Shown here in pieces: positions 1-9,400 of a stretch of DNA of 64,000 nt. Source of the DNA: Sutterella sp. (GTDB lineage Bacteria; Pseudomonadota; Gammaproteobacteria; Burkholderiales; Burkholderiaceae_F); assembly GCA_020025955.1 (NCBI GenBank), contig JAHHRF010000002.1:1-64000 (forward strand). Direction: 5' to 3'. How positions within the stretch are numbered: the stretch's first letter is position 1; every line of letters starts with the position of its first letter. Below the pieces are notes generated by a model. That model was given only the letters and a program-made list of their open reading frames with translations, searched no databases and was not told where the DNA came from. A program made the position numbers and the translations under genes.

Positions 1-73
1 TTAGCAAGATTTAGTTGGATTTAGAGCTGCTCCCGTTCGGGACCGACTCTAGATGGATCGGGAATTTGGGATA

Positions 74-116
74 AACCGCTTTCCTGTCCTTCGCCGGATG
101 GGAAGGCGGTTTTTTC
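74..116 (+). terminator. Intrinsic terminator
   Basis: An 11-bp stem (AACCGCTTTCC at 74-84, GGAAGGCGGTT at 101-111, one G-T pair) is followed by a T-rich run. It probably ends a transcript entering from the left edge. Bases 1-73 are too short to assign: frame 1 is open only to a TAG at 22-24. Confidence 0.8.
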
Positions 117-568
117 TTCTGCCTAGCTCCCTGAACACCTTCCCCCCAACACTTCAACCCAAAAGCCCTCCATTTCGGGTTAAGAAATCGGGTACAACCC
201 TTCTCGCAGTGGGGATTTGGCGAAATTCATTTGTTGTATTCGTCCGACAACGGAGCTTTGCCCCGGGACTTTTTCCCACTTCATAACCTCATTAGGCTTC
301 CCCGTCTCTCCCTAAGGGGAACGTCCATTGCACCAGCGCAACAACTTCGTTAAATCGTCGCCTTTCCCGCTCGCTTTCCCTTCTCAAGCCCCCACGCATC
401 CAGTAAGCTTCGCGCCCCTTTGAAGGGGATTCCGGTTTTTGCTGAGTCTTCTTCCCTACCCATTGCCATGGTTTGGATTCATTTCGGGCAGATCCGTTCA
501 ATTGCGCCGACGCGTCTCAAAGCTGTGGTCATGTTTACGCTTGACCCTTCTCTCTTCTTTTTTCTCTT
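117..568. other. Gene-free stretch upstream of the autotransporter
   Basis: About 450 bases lie between the terminator and the autotransporter start. Short open frames occur on both strands but none has a Shine-Dalgarno sequence or a recognisable product. I see no RNA gene, operator or clear sigma-70 promoter. The last 25 bases before the start codon are almost pure pyrimidine. Confidence 0.5.
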
Positions 569-2794
569 ATGTCTTTGGTTTTAAAGTCCACGCCCATCGC
601 GTCTTCGTTATGGTTAGCCACCACCTTACTGGCCACGTCGTCTGCCTTCGCCCTCACCTTGGATGAGGATGCCGTGATTGAGTCGTCCCAAACCTTTACG
701 GAAGCGGTGGAAGCCGATGGGGTGTTTTCGATTGGGGATGGTCAGCCCGTTAACGTTCGATTTGACGCGGGTCTCATGCAGTGGGATACGGCCCCCATTA
801 TGGTGAGTGAAGGCTCGAGCGTACACTTTGAAAAAGACGTCTCCATCGGGAACCTCTTTTTAGAAAACGCCAACACCGTAACGGTGGGCGGTAGCGCCAA
901 CGTGGACTTAGCCAAATTAGACCTTCCTCAGGGCGCCACGCTCACGGTAGACGAAAACGCCAAATTCATGGTGGGTGATGCGACGAGCCTTGAAGGGACC
1001 ATCACGAACCGCGGCGCCATGACCTTGGGCACGTATCAGCCCCACACGCGTATTGAAAACGCGGGCACGGTCACCATTCAACAGTTGACCGTGGACTCCA
1101 CCCCCTTCGTGGTGGACGCCGGCCACTGGGAAATCCAAACGATGACGCGTTTGTCGGACGTCAAATTTACGGGTGGCCGCTTAGTATTAGGCGCCCCGCA
1201 AAATGACGAATTCTTGCCCCTGTTGGACGCCGCCTTAATGGAAGAGCCCAAGGTCGCGAACAACACGTTGGCGCTCGCTGCGCCCTTAAATACGGTTGCC
1301 ACCGAAACCCCCGACGGCTTTACCTTTACGAAAAACGTGCATTGGGTGCTCGATGGCGCCATGCAGGATCTCGGTGTCAAGAACCTCGACTGGGAATCGG
1401 GTGCCACGATTGACGTGATTAACTTCCGTGATGACACCGAGTTTCATGTCGAAAACTTCGCACAAAGTGCCTTAGCCAAACTCAAAGCCGGTGACACCCC
1501 GACGATTCGTTTGGTGGGCTACACCAATGAATTAGGGTACGAATACCACTTGAAACCCGTCTTTGAAGAAAACGGCGTGACCTTTACGTTAGAGACGCTC
1601 ACGATGAAGGACACCTTCCCCACCAGCATTACGCCGGGGCTCGACGGGGCAACCTTTGCGCCCTCGAGCTTAGTGGGCGACGCCACAGTAGAGGGCGACA
1701 ACAAGGACGCGTGGGGTTCGGTTATTAATGCGGACATTCAGAAGCAACCCACGAAGCGCGCCTTTGACTTGAGTTTGGCGACCCAACTCTTAAGTGATAC
1801 GAACTTTGACCGTGACACGCGCGTCAAGATGTTGGATAGCATCACCACCTTAGGGGTCTTAACCCAGAGCGTGGACATCACGAAGATGAACCTGGACAAC
1901 ACCTTAACCAACCTTCACACGGCGTTAAATCGCCGCGGGGGCGACCAGCGTCAAGCATGGGCTCAGGTCTTCACGTCGAATGAAAAAACCAAAACCGCCA
2001 AAGTAGAACACTATGACGTGGGTCACACCACCCAGATGACGGGGGTTACTGTCGGGATGGATCGTCCCGTCAAAAACGCTCGCTTAGGGGTGGCGCTCAC
2101 CCATGTGTCGGGGACGGTTAAGACGAACGGCCAGTTAATGCCCTCGCGCTCCAAAGTGAAGAGCCTGGGGGTGACGGCCTACGGCTACCATTGGGTTACG
2201 CCCAAGCGCCAATACCGTGCCATGATTCACGTCGGTCAAAGTCAGATGAAAACCGACATGGTTTATTCCGACTTCCCCATCCCGATGGAATTTGACACCA
2301 AAGCCAAAACGCAGACGGTTGCCGTTGGGTTCGATGCGCGTCATCAGTTTGAGGTGAAGCGCTTCTCGATTAAGCCCTTTGTGGGCGTCTTGGTGAGCCG
2401 CGTCAAGCAAAAAGACCAAACCATTCGTCACTTAGACGCGACCGTTTACACCCAAAAGGGGAAAACCTTCACGTTTGTGGACGTCCCCGTAGGGGTTAAT
2501 GTGACGACGCGTCCTTCGACGGTGGGGAATTGGTCGATTGCGCCGGAAGTTGACGTCGCCATTACCAAAACCTTTGGCGACAAAACGGGTACGGTTACGG
2601 TAACGGGTGACTCTGGGAATGTGGCGCACTTAAACACCACTCACGTCTCTTCTGGGCTTTCCCAGCGCCTCCAAGCCGGTCTCGTGATGGCTTACGGGAA
2701 AGGCCTTCGCGTGGAAACCCGTTACACCTTTAAGCGTGGCGAGTCGAGTCTCACGGATCACCAACTTGGGATCACGGTAAAGACCCTCTTCTAA
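569..2794 (+). CDS. Classical (type Va) autotransporter with short passenger
   Basis: The 741-residue product has an N-terminal Sec signal peptide with likely cleavage after SSAFA (about residue 28). A beta-rich passenger of roughly 430 residues follows, and then a C-terminal translocator. The passenger (LTLDED, GTITNRGAMTLG, IENAGTVTI) reads like the ladder of a beta-helix. From about residue 460 (QAWAQVF) the protein alternates amphipathic strands and ends in LGITVKTLF, a terminal phenylalanine typical of an outer-membrane barrel (autotransporter domain family). The expected role is secretion and display of the passenger at the cell surface. No protease triad or adhesin motif is recognisable, so the passenger's activity is unknown. 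The start has no Shine-Dalgarno sequence, only a pyrimidine tract. The gene stands alone and ends in its own terminator. Confidence 0.85.
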   Translation: MSLVLKSTPIASSLWLATTLLATSSAFALTLDEDAVIESSQTFTEAVEADGVFSIGDGQPVNVRFDAGLMQWDTAPIMVSEGSSVHFEKDVSIGNLFLENANTVTVGGSANVDLAKLDLPQGATLTVDENAKFMVGDATSLEGTITNRGAMTLGTYQPHTRIENAGTVTIQQLTVDSTPFVVDAGHWEIQTMTRLSDVKFTGGRLVLGAPQNDEFLPLLDAALMEEPKVANNTLALAAPLNTVATETPDGFTFTKNVHWVLDGAMQDLGVKNLDWESGATIDVINFRDDTEFHVENFAQSALAKLKAGDTPTIRLVGYTNELGYEYHLKPVFEENGVTFTLETLTMKDTFPTSITPGLDGATFAPSSLVGDATVEGDNKDAWGSVINADIQKQPTKRAFDLSLATQLLSDTNFDRDTRVKMLDSITTLGVLTQSVDITKMNLDNTLTNLHTALNRRGGDQRQAWAQVFTSNEKTKTAKVEHYDVGHTTQMTGVTVGMDRPVKNARLGVALTHVSGTVKTNGQLMPSRSKVKSLGVTAYGYHWVTPKRQYRAMIHVGQSQMKTDMVYSDFPIPMEFDTKAKTQTVAVGFDARHQFEVKRFSIKPFVGVLVSRVKQKDQTIRHLDATVYTQKGKTFTFVDVPVGVNVTTRPSTVGNWSIAPEVDVAITKTFGDKTGTVTVTGDSGNVAHLNTTHVSSGLSQRLQAGLVMAYGKGLRVETRYTFKRGESSLTDHQLGITVKTLF

Positions 2795-2846
2795 TCCCAG
2801 AATGACCTGCCCCCTCCCTGTCGTGGGGGACAACATTCAACAAGCC

Positions 2847-2890
2847 AAGCGTACGCCTGGGGCCCACTCCCTAGGGGTACGCTTTTTTTC
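2847..2890 (+). terminator. Intrinsic terminator of the autotransporter gene
   Basis: AAGCGTAC (2847-2854) pairs with GTACGCTT (2877-2884), with extra inner pairing of CCTGGGG and CCCTAGG. A run of seven T follows. Confidence 0.85.
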
Positions 2891-3027
2891 TTCTAGGCGA
2901 GACTACCCAAAAGGCCATTAAGCAACACCATTTATTTATACGTAGTTTTACGAATGTCACTTTTTAGGCGCTTTTACACAATATTCACCCTTTGACGGAA
3001 CCTAGGTCCTCCTTTCGAACTATTGCA

Positions 3028-3046
3028 GATGAGAGCAATTCTCATC
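3028..3046. promoter_or_regulatory. Fur-like operator
   Basis: GATGAGAGCAATTCTCATC is a perfect 7-5-7 palindrome. It closely fits the proteobacterial Fur core TGAGAATnATTnTCA and resembles the two sites upstream of the TonB receptor in this window. There is no protein gene directly downstream on either strand, so the target is unclear. Confidence 0.6.
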
Positions 3047-3063
3047 TAGGTGCGGATTTTTCT

Positions 3064-3077
3064 TTGAGATAAATCAA
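3064..3077. promoter_or_regulatory. FNR/Anr-like box
   Basis: TTGAGATAAATCAA differs at one base from the FNR consensus TTGATnnnnATCAA. It lies 17 bases after the Fur-like site. Together they suggest joint control by iron and oxygen of a nearby promoter. Confidence 0.45.
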
Positions 3078-3489
3078 GTTTTCGATTAAAAACTGCCCTT
3101 TCTTTACAGAAAAGCGCGTCCTTACCCCCTTGACCGAAGCCAAAAAAGGCACAAACCGCTGCGCGTGGACTGTTTAAAACGAGAAAAAGAAATCCGCCGG
3201 ATAAGGGTTTAATGCCCTTTCTAAGTAAAGGAAAAAACGCAAACTCGTCGGGATAACTGAAACCGACCTGGGGAAGTGATCGGGAGGCGACCTAAAGAAA
3301 AGACGAAGACAGTCGCGCTTGTGAACGGCCAGGCAACGGGCTTTCCCCCTTCTAAAGCGAGAAAGAACGTCCACAGCAGCGCAAAGTAGCGTAAGACGCC
3401 CTAGGAAGGACAAGAAAAGGATAGAGAAGAAAGAAGCGCGTAGACGCTTTATGAGGCGTGATCCCTTTGAGGGACGAGGAGCGGTCTAG

Positions 3490-3530
3490 AAAAGAAAAAA
3501 CGAGGTGAACTCCCTTTCAGTTCACCTCGT
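3490..3530 (-). terminator. Leftward intrinsic terminator with no gene upstream
   Basis: A perfect 12-bp stem, ACGAGGTGAACT (3500-3511) with AGTTCACCTCGT (3519-3530), has a 7-base loop. Read on the minus strand it is followed by six T and then CTTTTC. On the plus strand it is followed by AAAAAT, so it is oriented for a leftward transcript. No protein gene ends here. Confidence 0.8.
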
Positions 3531-3540
3531 AAAAATGTAG

Positions 3541-3830
3541 CGCTAAACGAAGCAGGACCAACCACATCATTTACGTTAGCGTTTGAGGAGCAACGCATTC
3601 AACTGGCTACGGAATCTACTTTACCCAAAGCCCTTGGGCGGCGCAAACGCCCCCAAAAGGGGTAAATTTTGTGGTTTTTTCATGAATTTAGCTTTTTGTT
3701 AACTACCGATTCAAGATTATTAAACCGCGGATTTTGTCCCCATTTAAACCCCAACGCCACCTAGGGGTTTAAAAGAAAACCCTCAAAAAGTACGTATTAA
3801 TTACTAATTTCGCGAGAAAACGCCGTCGCG
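3541..3830 (-). ncRNA. Candidate structured RNA (minus strand)
   Basis: Perfect inverted repeats are clustered just upstream of the leftward terminator: CGCTAA/TTAGCG (3541-3581), TTTACCC/GGGTAAA around an inner GGGCG/CGCCC stem (3620-3666), TTTAAACCCC/GGGGTTTAAA (3743-3773) and CGCGA/TCGCG (3811-3830). Their density and the terminator point to a folded RNA of roughly 300-400 nt transcribed leftward. It does not match tmRNA, RNase P RNA, 6S RNA or any riboswitch class I know. The 5' end is not defined and no strong promoter is visible. Confidence 0.35.
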
Positions 3831-4016
3831 TTTGGGCGCCCTGTCATCTAAACGGATGAAGTGGGTTCGCCAAAAACAGGCACTCTGGTGAGTTCTCGGG
3901 CCATCCACACGAAGTTAAAGCGTCATTTCTATTAAAATGCAAGAATCTACCATTGTTTCTTGCGCCTCCCTTTGACTCGGGAATCGCGCACCACCTCTTT
4001 TTTCAGGATAGTTATT

Positions 4017-5885
4017 GTGAGCTCCGACACCCAGACGGCCCGCGAAATCGTCAAGAAGCGCGTTCAGGCGCTTGACCTCTTAACGACGTTGCCGGAACTG
4101 CTTGCGCAACACTTAACGACTCGCCCCGACGACATCGCTTACAAGTATTTCAACGCGCACGAAAAGGCGTGGAAAGACTTAACCTTCAAAAACGTCTTTG
4201 ACATCGTTCACGAATGGCGTCATGGCTTTGCGAAGTGCGATTTCTTATCGAAGGGCGACCGTGTGGCCATGCATTTGCCCAACTGCCCCGAAGCGGTTTT
4301 CTTCGACCAGTCCGCGTTGGCAAACGCCTTAGTGCCGGTGCCCTTGCATGCGGTGGATACGCCGAAATCTTCCGCCTTCATCTTGAACAATTCGGGCAGT
4401 AAAGTGCTCGTGACGAACAAGTTCTTGAAGTGGAAACAGATTCGCGATGCCGCTGAAACGCCTGAATTGCGTTTGGTGGTCGTGACCGATGACGAAGGCG
4501 TGGACGATTTAGAGGCGCCAATCCCGGTGATGACCTTAGCGACCTTCTTAAAGCTGGGGCACGGCTCTGCTTTACCCGAAGAAGGTCCCAAGCCTGATGA
4601 TTTGGCCTGCTTGGTCTACACCAGCGGCACCACGGGCAACCCCAAGGGCGTGATGCTCACGCACCGCAACATCATCACGAACATTCAAGGGGTGATGCGT
4701 AACATCAACCCCAATCCCCATGAAACGCTCTTGAGTTTCTTGCCGTTTTCGCACACCTTTGAACGCACCACGACCTATTACCTCTCCTTGGCGATGGGTT
4801 ACACCGTGGGCTTTAACCGTTCGATCGCGACCTTACAGCAAGACTTCCAGATCATTCGTCCGACCGTCTTGATGAGTGTGCCCCGTGTCTACGAAATGAT
4901 CTTCGGCAAACTCCGTGACGGCTTAGCCAAGAAGTCGGGCTTTGTGAAGTACCTCTTTAACTGGGCCGTTGAAGTGGGCTGGCGTCGTTTCTGCCGTGAA
5001 AACGATTTACCGGTGGAACCCAGCGCACGTGCCTGGATGGATCCGCTGGTCGCCAAGTTCTTAGATAAGAAAGTGGGTACGCAATTGCGTAAGGTCTTCG
5101 GTGGCCGTCCGCATATCTATATTTCCGGTGGCGCTGCCTTTAACCCGGCCGTTGCCAAAACGTTCTTGGCCTTAGGGATTGATATCTTCCAGGGCTATGG
5201 CATGACGGAAACCTCGCCCATTATCTCCGTGAACTGCCAGGGCCATAACCACCCCAACACGGTGGGTCCGGCCTTACCCAACATCGAAGTCCGTTTAGGG
5301 GAAGATGACGAACTCCAGGTTCGCGGTCCCTCGGTGATGAAGGGTTACTGGGGGTTGCCGGAAGCCACGCAAGCCATCATGACGCATGATGGGTGGTTGC
5401 GCACGGGTGACGTCTGCACGATTTACCCCGATGGCAACATCCGTATTACGGGTCGCATTAAGGAAATCATCGTAACGAGCACCGGGGAAAAGATTCCGCC
5501 GGGCGACTTGGAAGCTGCGATCTCCAACGATCCGCTCTTTGCGCAGGTGATGGCCATCGGTGAAGACCGTCCGTTTATCTCCGCGATTGCCGTGGTGAAC
5601 CCGGATGCCTGGAAATCGGTGTGCGAAGCCTTGAATTTGGATCCGGACGACGACAAGAGTCTGGAAGACCCGGAAGTGAAGCGCTTAGCCATCCGTCGCG
5701 TCAAAGCGGCTGCCTCGGGCTTTCCCAACTATGGGGTTCCCCGTCAGGTGACGCTCTTGCGTGACCCCTGGACGATTGAAAACGGGCTCTTAACGCCCAC
5801 CTTGAAGATGAAGCGCAAGGTCATCTACCAGCGCCACATCAAGGCGATTGAAGCCATGTACGACCTTCTGACGAAGAAGCACTAA
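4017..5885 (+). CDS. Long-chain-fatty-acid--CoA ligase (AMP-forming)
   Basis: The product activates fatty acids to acyl-CoA through an acyl-adenylate, feeding beta-oxidation or lipid synthesis. I choose the GTG at 4017 (622 residues), which follows an AGGA eight bases upstream. A longer frame from TTG 3960 lacks such a site. The family signatures are in order: the phosphate-binding loop YTSGTTGNPKGVMLTH near residue 201, the adenine motif GYGMTETSP near 392, DGWLRTGD near 458, and the C-terminal hinge GRIKEIIVTSTGEKI near 480. Length and layout fit the FadD15-type or bacterial-long-chain class rather than short-chain acetyl-CoA synthetases. It is a monocistronic gene with a terminator 22 bases after the stop. 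The exact chain-length preference cannot be told. Confidence 0.9.
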   Translation: MSSDTQTAREIVKKRVQALDLLTTLPELLAQHLTTRPDDIAYKYFNAHEKAWKDLTFKNVFDIVHEWRHGFAKCDFLSKGDRVAMHLPNCPEAVFFDQSALANALVPVPLHAVDTPKSSAFILNNSGSKVLVTNKFLKWKQIRDAAETPELRLVVVTDDEGVDDLEAPIPVMTLATFLKLGHGSALPEEGPKPDDLACLVYTSGTTGNPKGVMLTHRNIITNIQGVMRNINPNPHETLLSFLPFSHTFERTTTYYLSLAMGYTVGFNRSIATLQQDFQIIRPTVLMSVPRVYEMIFGKLRDGLAKKSGFVKYLFNWAVEVGWRRFCRENDLPVEPSARAWMDPLVAKFLDKKVGTQLRKVFGGRPHIYISGGAAFNPAVAKTFLALGIDIFQGYGMTETSPIISVNCQGHNHPNTVGPALPNIEVRLGEDDELQVRGPSVMKGYWGLPEATQAIMTHDGWLRTGDVCTIYPDGNIRITGRIKEIIVTSTGEKIPPGDLEAAISNDPLFAQVMAIGEDRPFISAIAVVNPDAWKSVCEALNLDPDDDKSLEDPEVKRLAIRRVKAAASGFPNYGVPRQVTLLRDPWTIENGLLTPTLKMKRKVIYQRHIKAIEAMYDLLTKKH

Positions 5886-5906
5886 GGCTCAAACGCTCCC
5901 CTTACC

Positions 5907-5942
5907 ACCCCCGATTGGCTCATGCCCGTCGGGGGTTTTCTT
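5907..5942 (+). terminator. Intrinsic terminator of the acyl-CoA ligase gene
   Basis: ACCCCCGA (5907-5914) pairs with TCGGGGGT (5929-5936) and is followed by TTTTCTTTT. Confidence 0.85.
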
Positions 5943-6416
5943 TTGTGCGCAGCGCCCCTTTCGTTTAGGGAATCGATCACAAGCCAACGCTTCCCTGTTG
6001 CCACGTTCACATTGCCCCTCCCAACATCTCACTCCCTAATCTGTGTTGTATTCGAAACAAATCCAACGAAAAGTATGGTTTGAAAAATCGAACAATAGTG
6101 CAATGCTATTTTTCTTGTAATGCTTTTTGTTAATCGCCTTGAATTAACTCTGTTCTAGGCAATTTATCAACACTAGACATAACCCTTACAACAAAACCCT
6201 GACTTCAATTTCTTGGCAAAAATACGCCTTGTGGGCGACAATTTTCTTCTGTGAAATTTTGTGTAGATTTCAGTGACTGACAAAGGCCAATTTCTCAATT
6301 TATCATTAAGAGATATTTTCCAAATGTTTAGATAAATTGGGGAGGCACTTTTCCCCAGTTCGAGTGTTGGACGTGAACGCTACGCAACACTCAATAACAC
6401 CTTAATAGGACCCTGC
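5943..6416 (+). promoter_or_regulatory. AT-rich leader of the giant adhesin gene
   Basis: These 470 AT-rich bases carry the promoter region of the adhesin gene. They contain two perfect inverted repeats: AATTTATC (6297-6304) with GATAAATT (6331-6338), and GAGTGTTG (6362-6369) with CAACACTC (6385-6392). The second ends only 24 bases before the start codon. AGGA (6407-6410) is the ribosome-binding site. No homopolymer or short tandem repeat of the kind used for phase variation is present, and no single promoter stands out. Confidence 0.45.
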
Positions 6417-9400
6417 ATGAATAAGATTTTCAAGGTGAAGTTCAATGTCCGTACCGGTGTCTACGCCGTGGTTTCTGAACTCATCACCAATAAGAAGAAA
6501 AAGAGTGAACAAGGGGCTGCGTCTACCCCTTCCCTTCTTGCGCGTACCTTACCCCTCTTAGCCTGTGGGCTTTTATCTGCCGCGCCTGCTAGCAGCGCCC
6601 CGCAAGCGGGCTCCTACAACAACGACGTGGTCGCCGGGGTTGACCTCCATATGGAGGACAACAAAAAGATTGACCTCGAGAATTGGGATCAAGTCTATTG
6701 GTATCTCAAGACCGTCCGTCCTAACGCTGTAGTCGTTCGTGGGGTCGAAAACTATGTGTTCGTGGGGAAAAGCAAAAACGATCATTACTCCCTTGGCAAC
6801 TGGGGCGGTTCCGTCTTGGGCTCCTACAACCGTTTGGGGCAAAACAAAAGCTCGATTGTGGGCTTAAGTAACGTAATTGAAGGCTCCGACTTCTCCAACC
6901 CCAACACCCGCGTCCACCTGTTGGCTAACGGTCTCGTCGAACGCCAATCTAATGGCAACTTTGTGACAAACGACAGTTTTCCGGATGCCCCCTCACACCC
7001 CAAGGTCATTGACTTTATAGCGGGGAGCTCGGTTGTGGGCTTAAAAAACGCCGTCCTTGAAAATTCGTTCGGGGCGCAGGCGCTTGGGAGCTATAACGCG
7101 ATTGGCATGCAAACGGGTTTTGCTAACACCATTGGCGCCTTTAACGTGGTGGGAGACAAAAGTGACTTCGTAACGACCTTGGGGGCTCGCAATAAGGTTG
7201 ATCAACGTAACGCGACCACCTTGCTTTCGGGCTACAACAACACCACGGGGCAAGAAACCACGGACACCTATGTCACGGGGGGATCGAATACGCTCGGCAA
7301 AAAGAACGCCAAGATCAATCTCTACGGTCAACGTAATACCCTTCAAAATGGCATCGAGAAGCTCAACGTTTTCGGCTCTGACAATACCGTAGAAAGCGAT
7401 GCTAACCAGTCCTCCAATACGTTCGCCTCTACCCTCTTAGGGGACGGGAACACCCTCAAAGCGGGTTCCCATGACAACACCATCCTAGGGAGCTCCAACA
7501 CGATTGATCGAATCTCCCAAAAAGTATTCGTCTCTGGACGTAGCAATACTGTTGGCGTCAACAATAGCAACGTTACTTTTGTTGGCTTGACTAATACCGC
7601 GGGTGCAAACAACCAAAATATCTACTTCTTCGGGGAAGGGAACAAAGCGTCCAATGGCGCCAATACCATCTATGCCTTTGGTCGAGGAAACACGGTTGGG
7701 GATCGCGCTTCGCTATCTCTACTCATCGGGAATAATAACGCGGCTGGGGATGGCGCCCAGCAATCAGTACTCACTGGGATGCAAAACACAGTCAACGGGG
7801 TCCAAACTGCCGTATTGACTGGCGTTAACAATACGGCTACCGGTGGCAATTGGGCTTCCGACTTCGCCCTCTATGGGATGAATAATTCGATTAACTCCGC
7901 GATGGATGCTCGAAGCGTGACACTCAACGGGGTTAGCAATTCGATTTCATCCGCTAATGACGCTGAGTTCATGACCGTTAATGGGACCAACAATAGAATC
8001 ACGGATGCCGCCCAAACCCAACACTGGGCTATTTTTGGATCGGAAAACGCACTTTCGTCTTTAACTGGTGCTAAAAACTTGACACTCAACGGGGTAAAGA
8101 ATTCGATTTCGTCCGCTGCTAGCGCTGAGTTCATGACCGTTAATGGGACCAGTAATAGAATTACGGATGCCGCCAAAACCCAACACTTGGCTATTTTGGG
8201 GTCGGAAAACGCACTTTCGTCTTTAACTGGTGCTAAAAACTTGACACTCAACGGGGTAAAGAATTCGATTTCGTCCGCTGCTAACGCTGAGTTCATGACC
8301 GTTAATGGGACCAGTAATACAATCACGAATGCCGCCAAAACCCAACACTTGGCTATTTTTGGGTCGGAAAACACACTTTCGTCTGTAAATAATGCACATC
8401 ACTTGAGCCTCCATGGGATGACGAATTCCATCGAAACTGCGGCAGGCTCTGACAAAGTCTCCCTTAACGGGGTGGATAACCACATCCGTCAACGGGTCTC
8501 GAACATCAATATTTCAGGCGTTGATAACGTCATTACTACCCATCCCACGGGCGACAACTTCCTCGTCCACAACGTCAACATGATGGGGACGGGGCTGCGC
8601 CTTGTTGACCGAAAGACGGCTTTTGGTTCGGGCAATGCCCAAACGGCAGAGCGCAATCACAACATCCCCGCCAACATCCTCAACTACGGGAACAACCCCG
8701 CGGGGCAACGCCTGGGCAACGTCACGATGATTGGCCACGATGTCTCGGTCGCAACGGACTCCCCCGAAAGCACGGTGATCGGTAACCACATCAACACCGT
8801 GTCTTCCACGCAAAACGTGGGCGACAAAAAACACCATACCGCTGGCCAATATGTGGCCATTGGCAACCATTTGGGTGGTGAAAATGCTCCGCTCGTCTTT
8901 GGTCGTGGTGCGATTGCCCTGGGGACTCATATCTCTGGCGTCGTCGGCACGGATTCCATTGCCATTGGTACAAATTCCAGCTCGAACAATTGGGCCGCGG
9001 TTGCGATTGGTTCGGGTGCCAAAACAGGGGTTGATACGACGACCCCCGTCTGGGGTGGAACCTATCCAGGTGATACCGCCGTAGCGATTGGTAACGACAC
9101 GCGGGCAGAAGCCTGGATGTCGCTCGCCATTGGTTATCAAGCTCGCACCAAGAGTCGTGGGGCAGGCATTCCCCACAGTACCGTGTCCTTGGGCTACAAC
9201 GCGCTCTCTGAAGGGCAAGGCAACGTAGCCTTAGGTTCGCGCACCTACACCGATTTAGAAGGACTTAACTTTACCTCTGGCGGTCTCAAAAACCTCAAAG
9301 ACATCCAACGCGGCGACACCGAGAAAGATCGCATCGCGATGCTCTGGTATGACCCCGTGAAGACGGAAGTCACCGATGTGAACTTAAAGCCTAAGAGCAT

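Larger units (their letters stand above)
2894..4016. other. 1.1-kb gene-free region with regulatory sites and inverted repeats
   Basis: No convincing gene lies between the autotransporter terminator and the acyl-CoA synthetase. A 79-codon leftward frame (3174-3413) has a low-complexity, unrecognisable product. The stretch holds a Fur-like palindrome, an FNR-like palindrome, a series of perfect inverted repeats (3541-3830) and a strong terminator whose T-tract faces left (3490-3530). The simplest reading is a regulatory region plus an untranslated RNA on the minus strand. The listed sites are seen in the sequence; the RNA is inference. Confidence 0.5.

Noticed and set aside
53..501. Short frames at 53-286 (plus) and 292-501 (minus)
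   Set aside because: The first runs through an intrinsic terminator; neither has a plausible start signal or product.
3174..3413. A leftward 79-codon frame in the 1.1-kb gene-free region
   Set aside because: The product is low in complexity with a Phe-rich tail, matches no family I know, and has no ribosome-binding site.
3490..3960. tmRNA, RNase P RNA or 6S RNA
   Set aside because: There is no terminal CCA with a tRNA-like end, no RNase P signature and no 6S-like long open hairpin.
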